From SXNM01 sp964586155 (GTDB lineage Bacteria > Myxococcota_A > UBA9042): DNA of 64,000 nt. The stretch lies in NCBI GenBank assembly GCA_964586155.1, contig CAZPHC010000031.1:1-64000 (forward strand). Reading direction: 5' to 3'. Numbering within the stretch: position 1 is the stretch's first letter; every line of letters begins with the position of its first letter. The position numbers were made by a program, and so were the translations under genes. The notes below the pieces were generated by a model that saw only the letters and a program-made list of their open reading frames with translations, was not told the DNA's origin and ran no database searches. Of this stretch, positions 18,622 to 30,056 are shown piece by piece.

Positions 18622-19386
18622 TCAGCGCCAGGCCGTCCGCACCAGCACCGTCGCGCCCAGCACCGCGATCAGCGTCGCCAGGCCCGCCTCGACGGCGGCG
18701 CGGTCCTGACCTTCCATGCTGATGCGCAGCTTGTGGTCCAGCGTCGGGTCAAAGAGCGGGTAGCTGCCGATGGCGAGCTCGGGGTGTCGCGCGACGACCT
18801 CGTCGATCCGCGCCACGACGTCCCATTCGTCGACCGAGAAGAAGGCCTCGACCAAGGCCGGGACGGGGCCGGCGTAGCGGCTGCAGATCGCGTCGACCTT
18901 GGCGCCGACCATCGACGGCACTCCCGGCAGCACCCAGACGTTGTCGAGGTGCAGGGCCCAGCCGCCGTTGCCGCCGTGCTCGATCGCGGCGCGCGAGGGC
19001 AGCCACGCCATGCGCTGCTGCTCGGTGGTCAGCGGCGCCCGCGCCCGCGCGTTCAGGAACGCCAGCACGTCGTGGCGCAAGACCATCGTGTCGTCGAGCG
19101 CCGCAGCCACGGCGCGCCAGGTGCAGTCGTCGTGGGTCGGGCCGACGCCGCCGGTGGTGATGACCACGTCGAAGCGGGCCGCAAAATCGCGCACGACCGC
19201 AGCGATGCGCGCCTCGTCGTCGGCCACGATCGCGACCTCGCGGGCACGGATGCCGTGGCGGACGAAGGCGTCGAGCACCTGGCCGGTGTTGCTGTCCTGC
19301 ACGCGCCGACCCAGCACCTCGTCGCCGATCACGACGAGGCCGCCGCTGCGTCGACCGTCCGCGCTGCCAGGCTGCGTCACCATCAT
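18622..19386 (-). CDS. CinA-like / molybdopterin-binding domain protein
   Basis: A 254-residue protein with the MoCF_biosynth/CinA N-terminal fold. It opens with GLVVIGDEVLGRRVQDSNTG and carries TTGGVGPTHDDCTWRAVAAA, the family binding loop, then WVLPGVPSMVGAK. Family members include CinA-type ADP-ribose/NMN-related enzymes and molybdopterin-binding proteins. The C-terminal NMN deamidase domain of full-length CinA is absent. Two adjacent ATGs (19386, 19383) compete; the ggagg upstream is better spaced for the second. The zinc-ribbon gene lies 23 bases upstream on the same strand. Confidence 0.8.
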   Translation of the reverse strand: MMVTQPGSADGRRSGGLVVIGDEVLGRRVQDSNTGQVLDAFVRHGIRAREVAIVADDEARIAAVVRDFAARFDVVITTGGVGPTHDDCTWRAVAAALDDTMVLRHDVLAFLNARARAPLTTEQQRMAWLPSRAAIEHGGNGGWALHLDNVWVLPGVPSMVGAKVDAICSRYAGPVPALVEAFFSVDEWDVVARIDEVVARHPELAIGSYPLFDPTLDHKLRISMEGQDRAAVEAGLATLIAVLGATVLVRTAWR

Positions 19387-19409
19387 GCCTCCCCGTCGCC
19401 GTCGTCCGG

Positions 19410-19988
19410 TCAATCGATCTCGAGGCCGTCGTCCGCGCCGCCGCCCATCGTCATCGGCCGGCCGGCGGGGGCCTGGCCCGGATCGGCGCCGCTCCAGCCG
19501 TCGCTGCCGCCACCGAAGGTCCCGCCGCGCTTGGCGCCGCCCGAGCCGCTGGCGCCGACCGTGCCGTCGCCGACGGCGATCTCGCGATCGTCGGGGATCA
19601 GGGCGCGCGTCGCGGCGAAGCGGCCGCCCGTCAGCAGCTCCTCGGCGGTGCGGGCGAACGCCAGCTGCCAGGTGCCGTCGGTGCGGCGACATCCGATCGG
19701 CTGGCGGCCGAGCTTCCGCATCCAGGCCCAGTCGTGCTTCATCGCCCAGGTGCGCGCCTCTTCGTAGGTCGCCCAGCCCTTGCCCGAGCGGTAGGCACAG
19801 TGCGGGCAGAAGTCGATGGGATCGTTGCGCAGGATGAAGTAGCCGTTGCGGCAGTCGTAGCAGCCCATGTCCTCGACCTCGACGGGCTCGCCGTCGATGG
19901 ACTCGTAGGTGCCGCCGCCGGCGTAGACCAGCTCGACGGTCTTGCGCGCTCCGATGCCCAAGGTTTCGATACCACGCAGGATCGCCAT
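19410..19988 (-). CDS. Zinc-ribbon protein of unknown function
   Basis: A 192-residue soluble protein. Residues of about 42-65 contain CYDCRNGYF and FCPHCAYRSG, two CxxC pairs that should bind one zinc. The middle is mixed alpha/beta (TYEEARTWAMKHDWAWMRK), and the C-terminal third is Gly-rich and probably disordered, ending in DDGLEID. A gggagg ribosome-binding site precedes the ATG at 19988. It is probably co-transcribed with the CinA-like gene. No function can be assigned. Confidence 0.7.
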   Translation of the reverse strand: MAILRGIETLGIGARKTVELVYAGGGTYESIDGEPVEVEDMGCYDCRNGYFILRNDPIDFCPHCAYRSGKGWATYEEARTWAMKHDWAWMRKLGRQPIGCRRTDGTWQLAFARTAEELLTGGRFAATRALIPDDREIAVGDGTVGASGSGGAKRGGTFGGGSDGWSGADPGQAPAGRPMTMGGGADDGLEID

Positions 19989-20071
19989 CGTCTGCCTCCC
20001 CACTCGCCGGCTCGCCGCCGCGGCCCACCTGGGCTGACGGTGTCGCCCGGGATCTCCGCTCAGAGCCTCGT

Positions 20072-20530
20072 TCAGACCATCGCCTCGACCCGACGCGCCG
20101 TCAGCTCGGCCCGGGCGCGGATCTGACGCAGCATCGTCGGCACGCTGAAGTCGAACAATCGTTGCACCACGGCCTCGGGCACCGCTGCGCAGAACGCGAT
20201 CTCGAGCTGCATCGCGACCATGACGCTGCGGCCGTCGGCGGCGCTCTCGATCCACCATTCGACGTCATAGCGCTCGAGCCACTCGCCACCGTCGACCAGT
20301 CGCCAGGTGACCAGCGACGGCGCCTCGCCCTGCAGCGACAGCGTGATCTCGACCTCACGGACCAGCCGTGTCAGCAGGCGCACCGTCTGCATCGAGGCCG
20401 ACGAGCTGCTCTGCGCGTGCGCGTCGATGACGTCGGTGAGGAACTCCGGGTACCGCCCCGCGTCCCAGAGCGTCGCGTAGACGATGCCGGGGGGCGCGAA
20501 GATCTCGATTCGGCTGCTGGTCTCTGGCAC
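20072..20530 (-). CDS. SRPBCC / cyclase-dehydrase-like lipid-binding protein
   Basis: A 152-residue START-like (SRPBCC) protein. The start is a GTG at 20530. The opening SSRIEIFAPPGIVYATLWDAGRYPEFLTDV is the classic first strand and helix of the polyketide cyclase/dehydrase (COQ10-like) subgroup (positions about 5-34, key residues PPGIVY and YPEF). Later segments include VTWRLVDGGEW and a long C-terminal helix. It probably binds a hydrophobic ligand. It is divergent from the small protein at 20626. Confidence 0.78.
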   Translation of the reverse strand: MPETSSRIEIFAPPGIVYATLWDAGRYPEFLTDVIDAHAQSSSSASMQTVRLLTRLVREVEITLSLQGEAPSLVTWRLVDGGEWLERYDVEWWIESAADGRSVMVAMQLEIAFCAAVPEAVVQRLFDFSVPTMLRQIRARAELTARRVEAMV

Positions 20531-20625
20531 GCTGCCTCGAAGGGGCGCGGGCGCCGCGTCGGCGCGCTGGCTCTGGCCGGAGATTCGCCCGCCCCGCGCT
20601 CGCCTGCAAGCCCGAGAGGTCCGCC

Positions 20626-20907
20626 ATGGCCGCAACGCCGATCCGACCGCCGCGTCCGGGCGCCCGGCCCAAGGATCTGGTCGCCCGCGAACGGGTCCGC
20701 GCCGAGATCGACGCGACGCGCGGCGACGAGCGCGTGCTCGCGGGCCTGTCCAAGCTGCGCGCCGAGGCCGCCTACGAGGCCGCGGGCCATTGTGCCGCGT
20801 GCGAGCAGGCCCGCGCCCGCGACGGCATGGACGACGCGCTCTGCGACGCCCACATGGAGCAGGCGCTGGGCATGCACAGCGAATGGGACGCCATCCGGCG
20901 ACGCTGA
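20626..20907 (+). CDS. Small putative zinc-binding protein
   Basis: A 93-residue helical protein with a possible metal site, CAACEQARARDGMDDALCDAH (CxxC then CxxH). A gagaggt sequence precedes the ATG. The N-terminus is Pro/Arg-rich. It is unrecognised; the coding call rests on frame, codon bias and the motif. Confidence 0.55.
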   Translation: MAATPIRPPRPGARPKDLVARERVRAEIDATRGDERVLAGLSKLRAEAAYEAAGHCAACEQARARDGMDDALCDAHMEQALGMHSEWDAIRRR

Positions 20908-21074
20908 GCCTCAGCCGCGGCCGTCGCCCTCCGCCGCTGCATCGATGCAACCGGGCCGCCCCACAGAAACGCTGGCCGCGGCGGGCCGCTTGCGCTAGCG
21001 TCCACGGCCCGATGGGGTGGGACGCCTGTGCCCGCTCTTGGAAGCCTCCGTTCTGCTTGATGTTTGGAGACGCG

Positions 21075-22130
21075 ATGTCGCGACGGATCCTGCTGCTGTC
21101 GACCTTGGTGGCCACGCTGGCCGCGGCGCTGCCGACGCGCAGCGCGTCAGCCCAGGTCGGTGGCCAGGCGCCTGCCGGTGCCAGCTCCAGTGGCGGCGGG
21201 ACCCCTTCGATCTTCGCCGGTTCGATGATCAGCACCCGCGGCGTGCTCGGCGCCAACAGCATCGACAAGAGCGCTGATCCGACCTGGAACCCCAGCGTCG
21301 GCATGGCGTTGCTGCTCGCGCCGCGCATGGCGCTCGGCGATCGCTTCTCGCTCTCGGCGCTGATGACCGTCAGCCGCGAGTTCACGCACGAGGATTGGAC
21401 GACCGAGTCTGGCGAGACGACGCTCTCGGACACCTTCGTGACCCTGGGCGCTGGCATCTGGTCGAGCAAGACGCTGGGGCTCTCGCTCTCGGGGGCCGCG
21501 CAGCTGCGCCTGCCGACGTCGAAGCCGAGCCAGCAGAACACGATGGTCGTGGCCGGGTTGGCTGGTCTCGGCTTGTCGTGGACCGGCCAGTTCGCGCCGA
21601 TGGGCTGGTCGCAATCGCTCAACATCGCGCTCATCGGCCGCACCGGGCCTTTTGTCCACCGCTACACGACCGGCAGCACCGAGACGCCCTGGGTCGACGG
21701 CTGTGCCGAGCTGGTCGGCGGCTGCTCGCAGTTCGCGCATGATGGCGTGCGCAACCCCGCCTGGCGCCACCAGGGCATCGCCGCCCTGACCTGGAGCCCG
21801 CACGCGCGGGTCTCGCTCTCGCTGCAAGGCGGCGTGTTCTACGACCTGCTGACGCCGCAGCCCAAAGCGACCTCCCGCGCCGGCTTCGCGGTGTCGTCGT
21901 CCGAGCTCGACCCCGACGCGCGGGCGATCGGGTTCACCGCGGCCTACCTCAACCTCGTCATCACGCATGCGGTGTCGATCGCCGCGGGCGTCGAGACCGC
22001 GCACGAGCAGCTGGCGCCGGACTCCACCTACCGGCAGCCGTTCCTCAACCGCTTCTCGTCCTACCTCATCGCCTTCCGCTTGTTCCCCGACGCCCTGGTC
22101 GCCGGGTTCCGCAGCCCCGAAAAGGGCTGA
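21075..22130 (+). CDS. Predicted outer-membrane beta-barrel protein
   Basis: A 351-residue exported protein. The ATG at 21075 is chosen because tttggaga is five bases upstream and a signal peptide follows (ILLLSTLVATLAAALP, cleavage near ASA-Q). The mature chain alternates hydrophobic and polar residues in strand-length runs (LGLSLSGAAQLRLP, WSQSLNIALIGRTG, ARVSLSLQGGVFYDL, FSSYLIAFRLFP), typical of a transmembrane barrel, and ends near an aromatic strand. Substrate or role is unknown. The metalloprotease gene begins 16 bases downstream, so the two are probably co-expressed. Confidence 0.75.
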   Translation: MSRRILLLSTLVATLAAALPTRSASAQVGGQAPAGASSSGGGTPSIFAGSMISTRGVLGANSIDKSADPTWNPSVGMALLLAPRMALGDRFSLSALMTVSREFTHEDWTTESGETTLSDTFVTLGAGIWSSKTLGLSLSGAAQLRLPTSKPSQQNTMVVAGLAGLGLSWTGQFAPMGWSQSLNIALIGRTGPFVHRYTTGSTETPWVDGCAELVGGCSQFAHDGVRNPAWRHQGIAALTWSPHARVSLSLQGGVFYDLLTPQPKATSRAGFAVSSSELDPDARAIGFTAAYLNLVITHAVSIAAGVETAHEQLAPDSTYRQPFLNRFSSYLIAFRLFPDALVAGFRSPEKG

Positions 22131-22145
22131 TCTCCGAGGTCTTCG

Positions 22146-25100
22146 ATGTCGTCTCGCTCTGCTTTGCTCGCCCAGCTCTGGTCGTCGTCACGCGCGGCGT
22201 CGCGTCGGACCATGACCCGCGTCGCGGCGCTGGCCCTGGCTGCCGGGCCCCTGTCGTTCGCCGCGCTCGCCCCGGTCACGCTCGGCGTCGTCGGCTGCGC
22301 CGAAGAGCGCGATCCCATCGACCGCACGCAGCCCAACGCCGTGCGCAAGGCCTGGTACAAGGACGCGCAGTTCTACTACCAGCGCACCGTCGTCGACGTG
22401 CCTGCGGCCAACGGCTTCACCTTCGTCGGCTCGACCGACCACTCCGGCATGGCCAAGGTGCGCTTCGACATCCAGGAGCGCTTCCTCTTCGTCCGCCGTG
22501 ACACCGAGCTGGTCAAGGGGGCCGACGACAAGGCCGCCACCGGCGACAAGTACGAGGGCGAGGTGGTCGCCGCGTTCCCGATCGTCGCCCACTTCGACAT
22601 CCGCCACGCGTACAACCCGACCACCGGCGAGGAGCTCAACGTCCTCGAAGAGAACGGCTTCGATCGGCCCTGGTACGAGCGCGAGTACATGCGCGTCGAC
22701 TGGTCGGCCAACCAGGTCCACAACTACCAACTCGACTTCGAGACCAAGAGCATCGAGGCGGTGCCGTTCTTCGTCCAGGACACCAACCCCGACGGCACGC
22801 CGAACCCGGACGCGCCGCTCTTCGTCATCGACGGCAAGGAGCGCGCCAAGGACGGCAAGCGCCTCGACTACTTCGACATCACCAGCCGCATCTTCGCCAA
22901 GGCCGGTACCACCCACTACCCGGGCTACGGCGAGATCCCGCTGTGCTGGCTGATCGGTGAGGAGACCAGCGAGTGCGGCGCCGGCGAGTACTCGATCCGC
23001 CACAGCTTCTGGCAGGTCGACAAGCAGCGCCAGTACGTGCCGCGGCCCTACAAGGGTGCCGAGACCGACATGTTCGGCTTCTTCACCGTCGACCGGCTCG
23101 TCTACGACACCAAGCTCGGCATCAAGCAGCAGAACAAGGAGCGCTACCTGCAGCGCCACAACATCTGGAAGCAGTGGACCGACGCCAACGGCGCGCTGAT
23201 CCCGATGGCGCAGCGCGAGGTGCGGCCGATCGTCTACCACGCCAATGTCGGCTTCCCGGACGACATCAAGCCGATCGCACGCAAGGTCGCGTCGCAGTGG
23301 AACAAGGTGTTCAAGGACGTCGTGGCCGCCGCCGGCAACCCCTACAGCGGCGACATGTTCGTGTTCTGCGAGAACAACCCGATCGCCGAAGGCGACAGCC
23401 CGCTCTGCGGCCCCGTTGGTTCCTCGCCGCGTCTGGGTGACGTGCGCTACTCGTTCATGGCCTATGTGCCCAAGTACATGAAGTACGGCCTGCTCGGCCT
23501 CGGCCCGAGCAACAACGACCCCGAGACCGGCGAGATCTTCTCGGGCATGGCGTACCTGTACCACCACAACAACACGGCGGCCTGGCGCACGGTCGAGCAG
23601 ATCCAGCTGCTCAACGGCGAGCTCGACACCAAGAGCTTCATCGACGGCCTCGACCTGACCGATTGGGTCAGCACCGTCACCGGCACCAAGCAGGGGCTCG
23701 AAGGGCGTACCTCGCGCTTCCAGTTCCGCGGCCTCGACGAAGCCGACACCATGATCGATCGCATCGCGAACAACGGCTTCTCGCAGTATTGGGACGGCCG
23801 TCGCACCGCGATCACCGAGGCCGACCTGCAGTTCCAGCAGGAGCACGGCAGCTTCGCCTGGGCGGAACAGAAGATGCAGACGATGTACGACCTCGGCCAC
23901 CTCAACGGCCTGGGCGACTCGCCGCTCGCGCGCAAGGCGCGGTTGCAGGGCACCGGCGTCGAGGCTGCGATCGCCTCGCACCCCGAGATGAAGATGGCCG
24001 GCGGCTTCGATCCGAGCGCCAAGGTCGACCCCAACCTGCTCGCCGCGATCTCGCCCGCGCGTGGCGGCCTGCTCGCCAACACGGCGCAGCGCACGCGCAT
24101 CCACCAAGAGCTCGCCGCCAGCCGCAACATGTACCTGCCCGAGATGCTGGACGACGCGCTGATGGGCCTGGCCAAGGAGCTCAAGGGCAAGTCCGGCGAC
24201 GAGGCCTGGACCATCGTCCGCGACTCGGTCTACACGGCGGTCTTCGCCCACGAGGTCGGCCACAGCCTCGGCCTGATGCACAACTTCGGCGGCTCCGACG
24301 ACGTCGTGAACTACCACGACCACTACTGGGAGCTGCGCGACGACGGCAAGGTCGGCCCGCGCCTGACCGATCCGATCACCCAGGCCGAGATCGACGGCAA
24401 GATCTACAACTACGCCTACAGCTCGATCATGGACTACGCCGGCCGCTTGACGATCGACGGCCTCGGCGTCGGCAAGTACGACCGCGCCGCGATGCTGTTC
24501 GGCTACGCCGACAAGGTCGAGGTCTTCGTCGACGCCGGCAAGTCGCCGCAGACCTGGAAGTCCTGGTTCGAGAACCGCGGAGAGATCTTGAGCTTCTTCA
24601 TCTTCGGCCCGCAGGTGACGCACTACACCGACGTCTACAAGCTGCTCGGCAAGAAGATCTACCAGGCCGACAACCGCATGATCGTCGACGCCTCGGCCCT
24701 GAGCGCCGACCTGAGCAAGGCCACCGTCGACAGCAAGACCTACTCACGCGTGCCGTACATCTACTGCAGCCACGGCCGCAGCGACCTGTCGGACTCGTGC
24801 CTGACCCGCGACTTCGGCGCCGACAGCCAGGAGCGCATGGCCCATTTCCTCGAGGAGTGGGACACCTGGTACATCACGCGCGCCTTCCCGCGCGGCGACA
24901 TCGGCGTCAGCAACTGGACCTACGCCGATCGCTGGTATGGCCGCCTGTACCACCGCATCAAGCAATGGCACGACATCTACGGCCTCTACGGCGCGTTCCT
25001 GCCGCAGTTCTACGACGCCGCCACGCTCAAGAAGTTCTTCTCGGACCCGGTCAAGGGTTGGGGCGGCAACACCTGGGCGATCCAGAACGCCTTCCAGTTC

Positions 25101-25994
25101 CTGGTCGAGACCATCTTGATGCCGGACGCCGCCAGCTACGGCAAGCGCGTGCGCGCCGACGGCTCGACCATCCTCGCGGCCAACGCCGGCCAGGATCTCT
25201 CGCTCGGCGTCGATCAGGCGCGCTATTACTCGACGAACTGGACCTTCGGCGGCCAGGGCGGCCAGGAGTGCGGCTACTTCTGGAGCGAGTGCCTGCACCA
25301 CATCGGCTTCTACGTCGACAAGGTCATGGCCATGGAAGCGATGATGGACAGCGAGACCAACTTCGTCGCGCGCGCCAACCCGATCGACATCCGCGAGTGG
25401 AAGGTCAGCTACTACAACACCTTCTCCGAGAGCATCCGCCGCATCCACGCCGCGCTGCAGTCGGGCGATTGGTCGCGCGTCGGCCCCTACCTCGACGCCA
25501 ACAAGAAGCTCGTCTTCCCGAACTACGCCGGCAAGCTCGACGAGGTGCACGCCAACGCGGTCGATCCGGCCGCCGACTTCACGGTGCAGCTCTACTTCGC
25601 GCTGCTCGGCCAGGCCAACTTCATGGCCAACTTCGACCGCCACTTCCTCGACGAGGCCCAGGTCTGGATCGAGGGCACCTGGAAGGCGCCGTCGTTGCCC
25701 GCCGAGGCGACCGTCAGCTTCGTCGACCCCGATACGGGCCTGATCTACGCCGCGCTCAACCGACCGATCGGCGCCGGCGCCGCGATGATCGCGCACGCGA
25801 ACCTGCTGCGCGCGCGCTCGGCGAGCTGCGACGCCAGCCAGCTCACGGCCACCACCGCCGACGATTGCGTGCCCGGGCTCAAGCCCGAGGAGCGCGCCGC
25901 CGCCGACGCCGACATGCGCAAGTACCTGCAGCTGCTGCAGTCCATCGCCGAGATGAGCTTCGCGATGCAGTACGGCAGCCCGCTGATGCCGTAG
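22146..25994 (+). CDS. Large zinc-dependent metalloprotease lipoprotein (metzincin type)
   Basis: A 1282-residue secreted or cell-surface protease. The N-terminus is a lipoprotein signal (GVVGC, Cys51). The catalytic motif HEVGHSLGLMH at 702-712 gives three His zinc ligands and Glu703. SSIMDY (Met762) supplies the metzincin Met-turn about 50 residues on. The long region before the catalytic domain has no named domain. After it comes a large helical segment with YYSTNWTFGGQGGQECGYFW. This resembles the zinc-dependent metalloprotease (DUF5117/DUF4953-like) group, although it is longer. The upstream neighbour is a beta-barrel. Confidence 0.85.
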   Translation: MSSRSALLAQLWSSSRAASRRTMTRVAALALAAGPLSFAALAPVTLGVVGCAEERDPIDRTQPNAVRKAWYKDAQFYYQRTVVDVPAANGFTFVGSTDHSGMAKVRFDIQERFLFVRRDTELVKGADDKAATGDKYEGEVVAAFPIVAHFDIRHAYNPTTGEELNVLEENGFDRPWYEREYMRVDWSANQVHNYQLDFETKSIEAVPFFVQDTNPDGTPNPDAPLFVIDGKERAKDGKRLDYFDITSRIFAKAGTTHYPGYGEIPLCWLIGEETSECGAGEYSIRHSFWQVDKQRQYVPRPYKGAETDMFGFFTVDRLVYDTKLGIKQQNKERYLQRHNIWKQWTDANGALIPMAQREVRPIVYHANVGFPDDIKPIARKVASQWNKVFKDVVAAAGNPYSGDMFVFCENNPIAEGDSPLCGPVGSSPRLGDVRYSFMAYVPKYMKYGLLGLGPSNNDPETGEIFSGMAYLYHHNNTAAWRTVEQIQLLNGELDTKSFIDGLDLTDWVSTVTGTKQGLEGRTSRFQFRGLDEADTMIDRIANNGFSQYWDGRRTAITEADLQFQQEHGSFAWAEQKMQTMYDLGHLNGLGDSPLARKARLQGTGVEAAIASHPEMKMAGGFDPSAKVDPNLLAAISPARGGLLANTAQRTRIHQELAASRNMYLPEMLDDALMGLAKELKGKSGDEAWTIVRDSVYTAVFAHEVGHSLGLMHNFGGSDDVVNYHDHYWELRDDGKVGPRLTDPITQAEIDGKIYNYAYSSIMDYAGRLTIDGLGVGKYDRAAMLFGYADKVEVFVDAGKSPQTWKSWFENRGEILSFFIFGPQVTHYTDVYKLLGKKIYQADNRMIVDASALSADLSKATVDSKTYSRVPYIYCSHGRSDLSDSCLTRDFGADSQERMAHFLEEWDTWYITRAFPRGDIGVSNWTYADRWYGRLYHRIKQWHDIYGLYGAFLPQFYDAATLKKFFSDPVKGWGGNTWAIQNAFQFLVETILMPDAASYGKRVRADGSTILAANAGQDLSLGVDQARYYSTNWTFGGQGGQECGYFWSECLHHIGFYVDKVMAMEAMMDSETNFVARANPIDIREWKVSYYNTFSESIRRIHAALQSGDWSRVGPYLDANKKLVFPNYAGKLDEVHANAVDPAADFTVQLYFALLGQANFMANFDRHFLDEAQVWIEGTWKAPSLPAEATVSFVDPDTGLIYAALNRPIGAGAAMIAHANLLRARSASCDASQLTATTADDCVPGLKPEERAAADADMRKYLQLLQSIAEMSFAMQYGSPLMP

Positions 25995-25998
25995 CGCT

Positions 25999-27222
25999 TC
26001 AGCGCGGCTCGGACCAGCCCGACTGCACTGTGCGCATCGTGGTGTCGATCTCGACGTCGCGGTCCTCCTGCGTCATGCCGATGACCCAGTGCACGCGCAT
26101 GTCCATGACGCCCATGGCCGGCGCGCTGCGCGAGACCACGGGCTGCAGCGCCTCGATCCGCACCAACGAGCTGGCCTCGCGCACGCTCGCCTGCGGCGGC
26201 AGGCCGACGATGTCGAAGCTGGCGATGCGGATGTCGGTGCGCGTCTGCAGGCAGGTCTGGCCCTTGCCGCAGACCTTGGCCGCGACCAGCGTCGTCTGGC
26301 CGCTGACGTCGCCGCCCGAGACCGTCATCTTGCCGCCGCGCGAGAGGTCGTCGGCGCAGAGGTTGGCGTCGATCGGCCAGCTGTCGCCGACGCGGCGCGG
26401 CTCCTTGGTGCCGAGCACGGCGTCGTTGCTCGCGCCCGGATCGCTGGTCGTCAGCGCGATCTCCCACGCCGCGAGATCGGCCGGGCTCGGCGCAGTGCCG
26501 TTGACCTCGACGCGCGGCTTCGGGCCGTTGCGCCGGACGGTGACGACCGAGCCGCGGCCGGTCAGCGCCCGCTGCTTGCCGCCCTCGTCCAGGGTCGCCG
26601 TCTCGATCTCGATGTCGATCACCAACGCGACGCCCTCGCCGTCGACCTCGCGGACGGTGGTCAGGCCGACGATGCGCACGGCCTTGTCGTCTTGCTTGCG
26701 GCCGATCTCGTTGCCGTTGACCCGCAGCACCGTCTCGGTGACGACGCGGGCCTCGGTGCGATCCCAGCTGCGTTCGCCGACGACGGCCGGCGGCGCCAGG
26801 ACCACGGCGTAGGCCTTGTCGGCCGGTTCGCGCACGTTGGCGCCGGTGCCGGCCAGCGCTGGATCCCGCATCGGCGCGCCGCCCTGCTTGCGGCTCGGGC
26901 CGCCGCCCGCGACGTCGGCCGCGGCGCCAGCGCCGTCGTCACCGTCATCGTGGCCGCCGTCGCCGCTCGTGTCGCGCCGATGCGGAAACCCCGGTGCGTC
27001 GCGGCCGTCCGGGCCCGTCACGCGCTCGGAGGCCCGGCGCGCGCGCCACTCGGCTCGCTCCTCGTCGGGGCTGCGCTGCCGGGCGCCGCCACCGCAGCCG
27101 ACCGCGAGGCTCGCGACCAGGCCGAGGCAGAGGCCCGTACCGACGCGCATGCCCGCGTCGCGCCGCGATCGGCGCTCGTGGCGGTTGGGGCGGAGCGGCA
27201 ACGTGGGGGGCAGAGCCTTCAT
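25999..27222 (-). CDS. Predicted lipoprotein, unknown function
   Basis: A 407-residue exported protein. The chosen ATG at 27222 yields a basic N-region, a hydrophobic core (MRVGTGLCLGLVASLAVGC) and a possible lipidated Cys43; Met25 is an alternative start closer to the hydrophobic core. A charged, Gly/Asp-rich linker is followed by a beta-rich domain with VLRVNGNEIGRK, VALVIDIEIETATL and RVGDSWPIDANLC. No catalytic motif is seen. The stop lies four bases from the convergent stop of the metalloprotease gene. The DUF790 gene lies upstream on the same strand. Confidence 0.75.
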   Translation of the reverse strand: MKALPPTLPLRPNRHERRSRRDAGMRVGTGLCLGLVASLAVGCGGGARQRSPDEERAEWRARRASERVTGPDGRDAPGFPHRRDTSGDGGHDDGDDGAGAAADVAGGGPSRKQGGAPMRDPALAGTGANVREPADKAYAVVLAPPAVVGERSWDRTEARVVTETVLRVNGNEIGRKQDDKAVRIVGLTTVREVDGEGVALVIDIEIETATLDEGGKQRALTGRGSVVTVRRNGPKPRVEVNGTAPSPADLAAWEIALTTSDPGASNDAVLGTKEPRRVGDSWPIDANLCADDLSRGGKMTVSGGDVSGQTTLVAAKVCGKGQTCLQTRTDIRIASFDIVGLPPQASVREASSLVRIEALQPVVSRSAPAMGVMDMRVHWVIGMTQEDRDVEIDTTMRTVQSGWSEPR

Positions 27223-27313
27223 GGAGTCCTCGGTGGTGTCCGTCGCGGCGGCCGGCATCCTGGGCGTCACTGCGCGCGGCAGCGCGCCGCCGTGGCCGCA
27301 GCCCCGGCCCAAT

Positions 27314-28535
27314 CTACGGCGCTTGCCGAGCCGGCGCCACCGCGGCCGCCGCTCGCGCTGCAGCCTCCAACACCCGCCGGGCCGAGAGCACTCCCTTGTA
27401 GAGCACGAGCTCTGCGCCCGCGGCGTCGACCACGCTGCGATCGACGCGCAGGCGCTCGCTGCCGGCGAGGACCACGGCGCAGCCGAGGCCGCGACGCAAC
27501 AGCTCGGCGCGGCGGAACACCGCGTCGCGGCTCCAGAAGCCGAGCAGCTCGAAGAGCACGCGCTCGCTGGCGGGGCCCGTCAGCACGAGATCGGCGACGA
27601 AGACGCCGAGGCCGGGCACGTCGTGCACCGCGGGCGCCGGCGCCGCGCTCCAGCCGGTGTCCGCGCGCGCGAGGTCGTCGATCAGCCGCTGCAGCTCGTC
27701 CGGCAGCGCGGGCGCGTCGGCCGGGGCGCCGAAGCGATCGCGGCGGCCCTCGGCGACGAACGCCAGCGGCTTGCGCTCCTTGCCCCAGCGCACGTCGGCC
27801 GTGATCGACCAGCGCTCGGCCTGGCAGATCATCGGCAGCACGATCGCAAGCTCCATGCCGTAGCGCGTCGACTGCGAGAACAGCGACAGCGGGCCGTCGA
27901 GCTCGAGCGCCACACGGTCGTCGCCGAGCCGCTCGCAGCGCCAGAGCAGGCGATGGAACTTCAGCCGGCCAAAGAGCGTGCGCAGGTAGCCGCCGTCGCG
28001 GGTCTGCAGCTCGGCCCGCAGCCGCGTCGCCCGCAGCAGCAGCGATTGGTGGCAGGCGAGCTCCCAGCGCTGCGCCAGGCGCGCGCCGTCCCAGCCGGAC
28101 GTGGCGATCAGCGCGTGGGTGCCGGGCAGGTCGGCGAACAGCCGCTGCTCGAGGGCGGCGCGATGGATGCCCAGCTCGGCCGCGACGGCGTCGACCACCG
28201 CCTCGCGCTGCCACGGCCGCTGCGGTGACGCCGCGCGCCGCGTCGCCGCCGACACCGCGAAGAGCGCCGCGCGCAAGGCGACCGGATCTTCGCCCTCGGC
28301 GGCCTCGAAGGTCGCGGCGTCGATCGCGAGTTTGCAGACGCCGCGCCAGAGCCGCAGCTCGTTCGGCGCCACCTCGACGTCGGCGAGCAGCTCGTCGATC
28401 ACGTCGCGCGTCTGGCCGACGCTGGCGTCGAGCAGGGCCGTGACCTCCTCGGCGAGGGCGAGCAGCCGCTCGCGCTTGCGGCGGTCGAGCTTGGGCAGCA
28501 GCAGCGTCTCGCCGCGTCGCCGGGCCGGGATGAGG

Positions 28536-28549
<14 letters not shown>
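27314..28549 (-). CDS. DUF790 / Bax1-like nuclease partner of XPB helicase
   Basis: A 411-residue member of DUF790, the family of archaeal Bax1, an XPB-associated structure-specific DNA endonuclease. It begins MLTADLIPARRRGETLLLPKL; the central GRLKFHRLLWRCERLG and LSLFSQSTRYGMELA segments are family-typical. The C-terminal half (GVFVADLVLTG, RVLFELLGFWSRD, ELVLYKGVLSARRVLE) has the strand/helix order of a restriction-endonuclease-like core with acidic residues. Its start overlaps the XPB gene end by 14 bases, which matches the helicase-nuclease partnership known in archaea (family knowledge). Confidence 0.87.
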
Positions 28550-29915
<1,366 letters not shown>

Positions 29916-30056
29916 GGCCGCGAGCCTAGCGCCTCGGCCCACGCGTGTCAGCGCCGCCACGCGCTGACAGGCCGCCAGGTCGACAGGGCGCGTCGGGTTG
30001 ACCCTCCCCGGCCCGCCGCGTAGCGTCCCGAGGCCGCCGCGCCGCCAGGAGGTCCG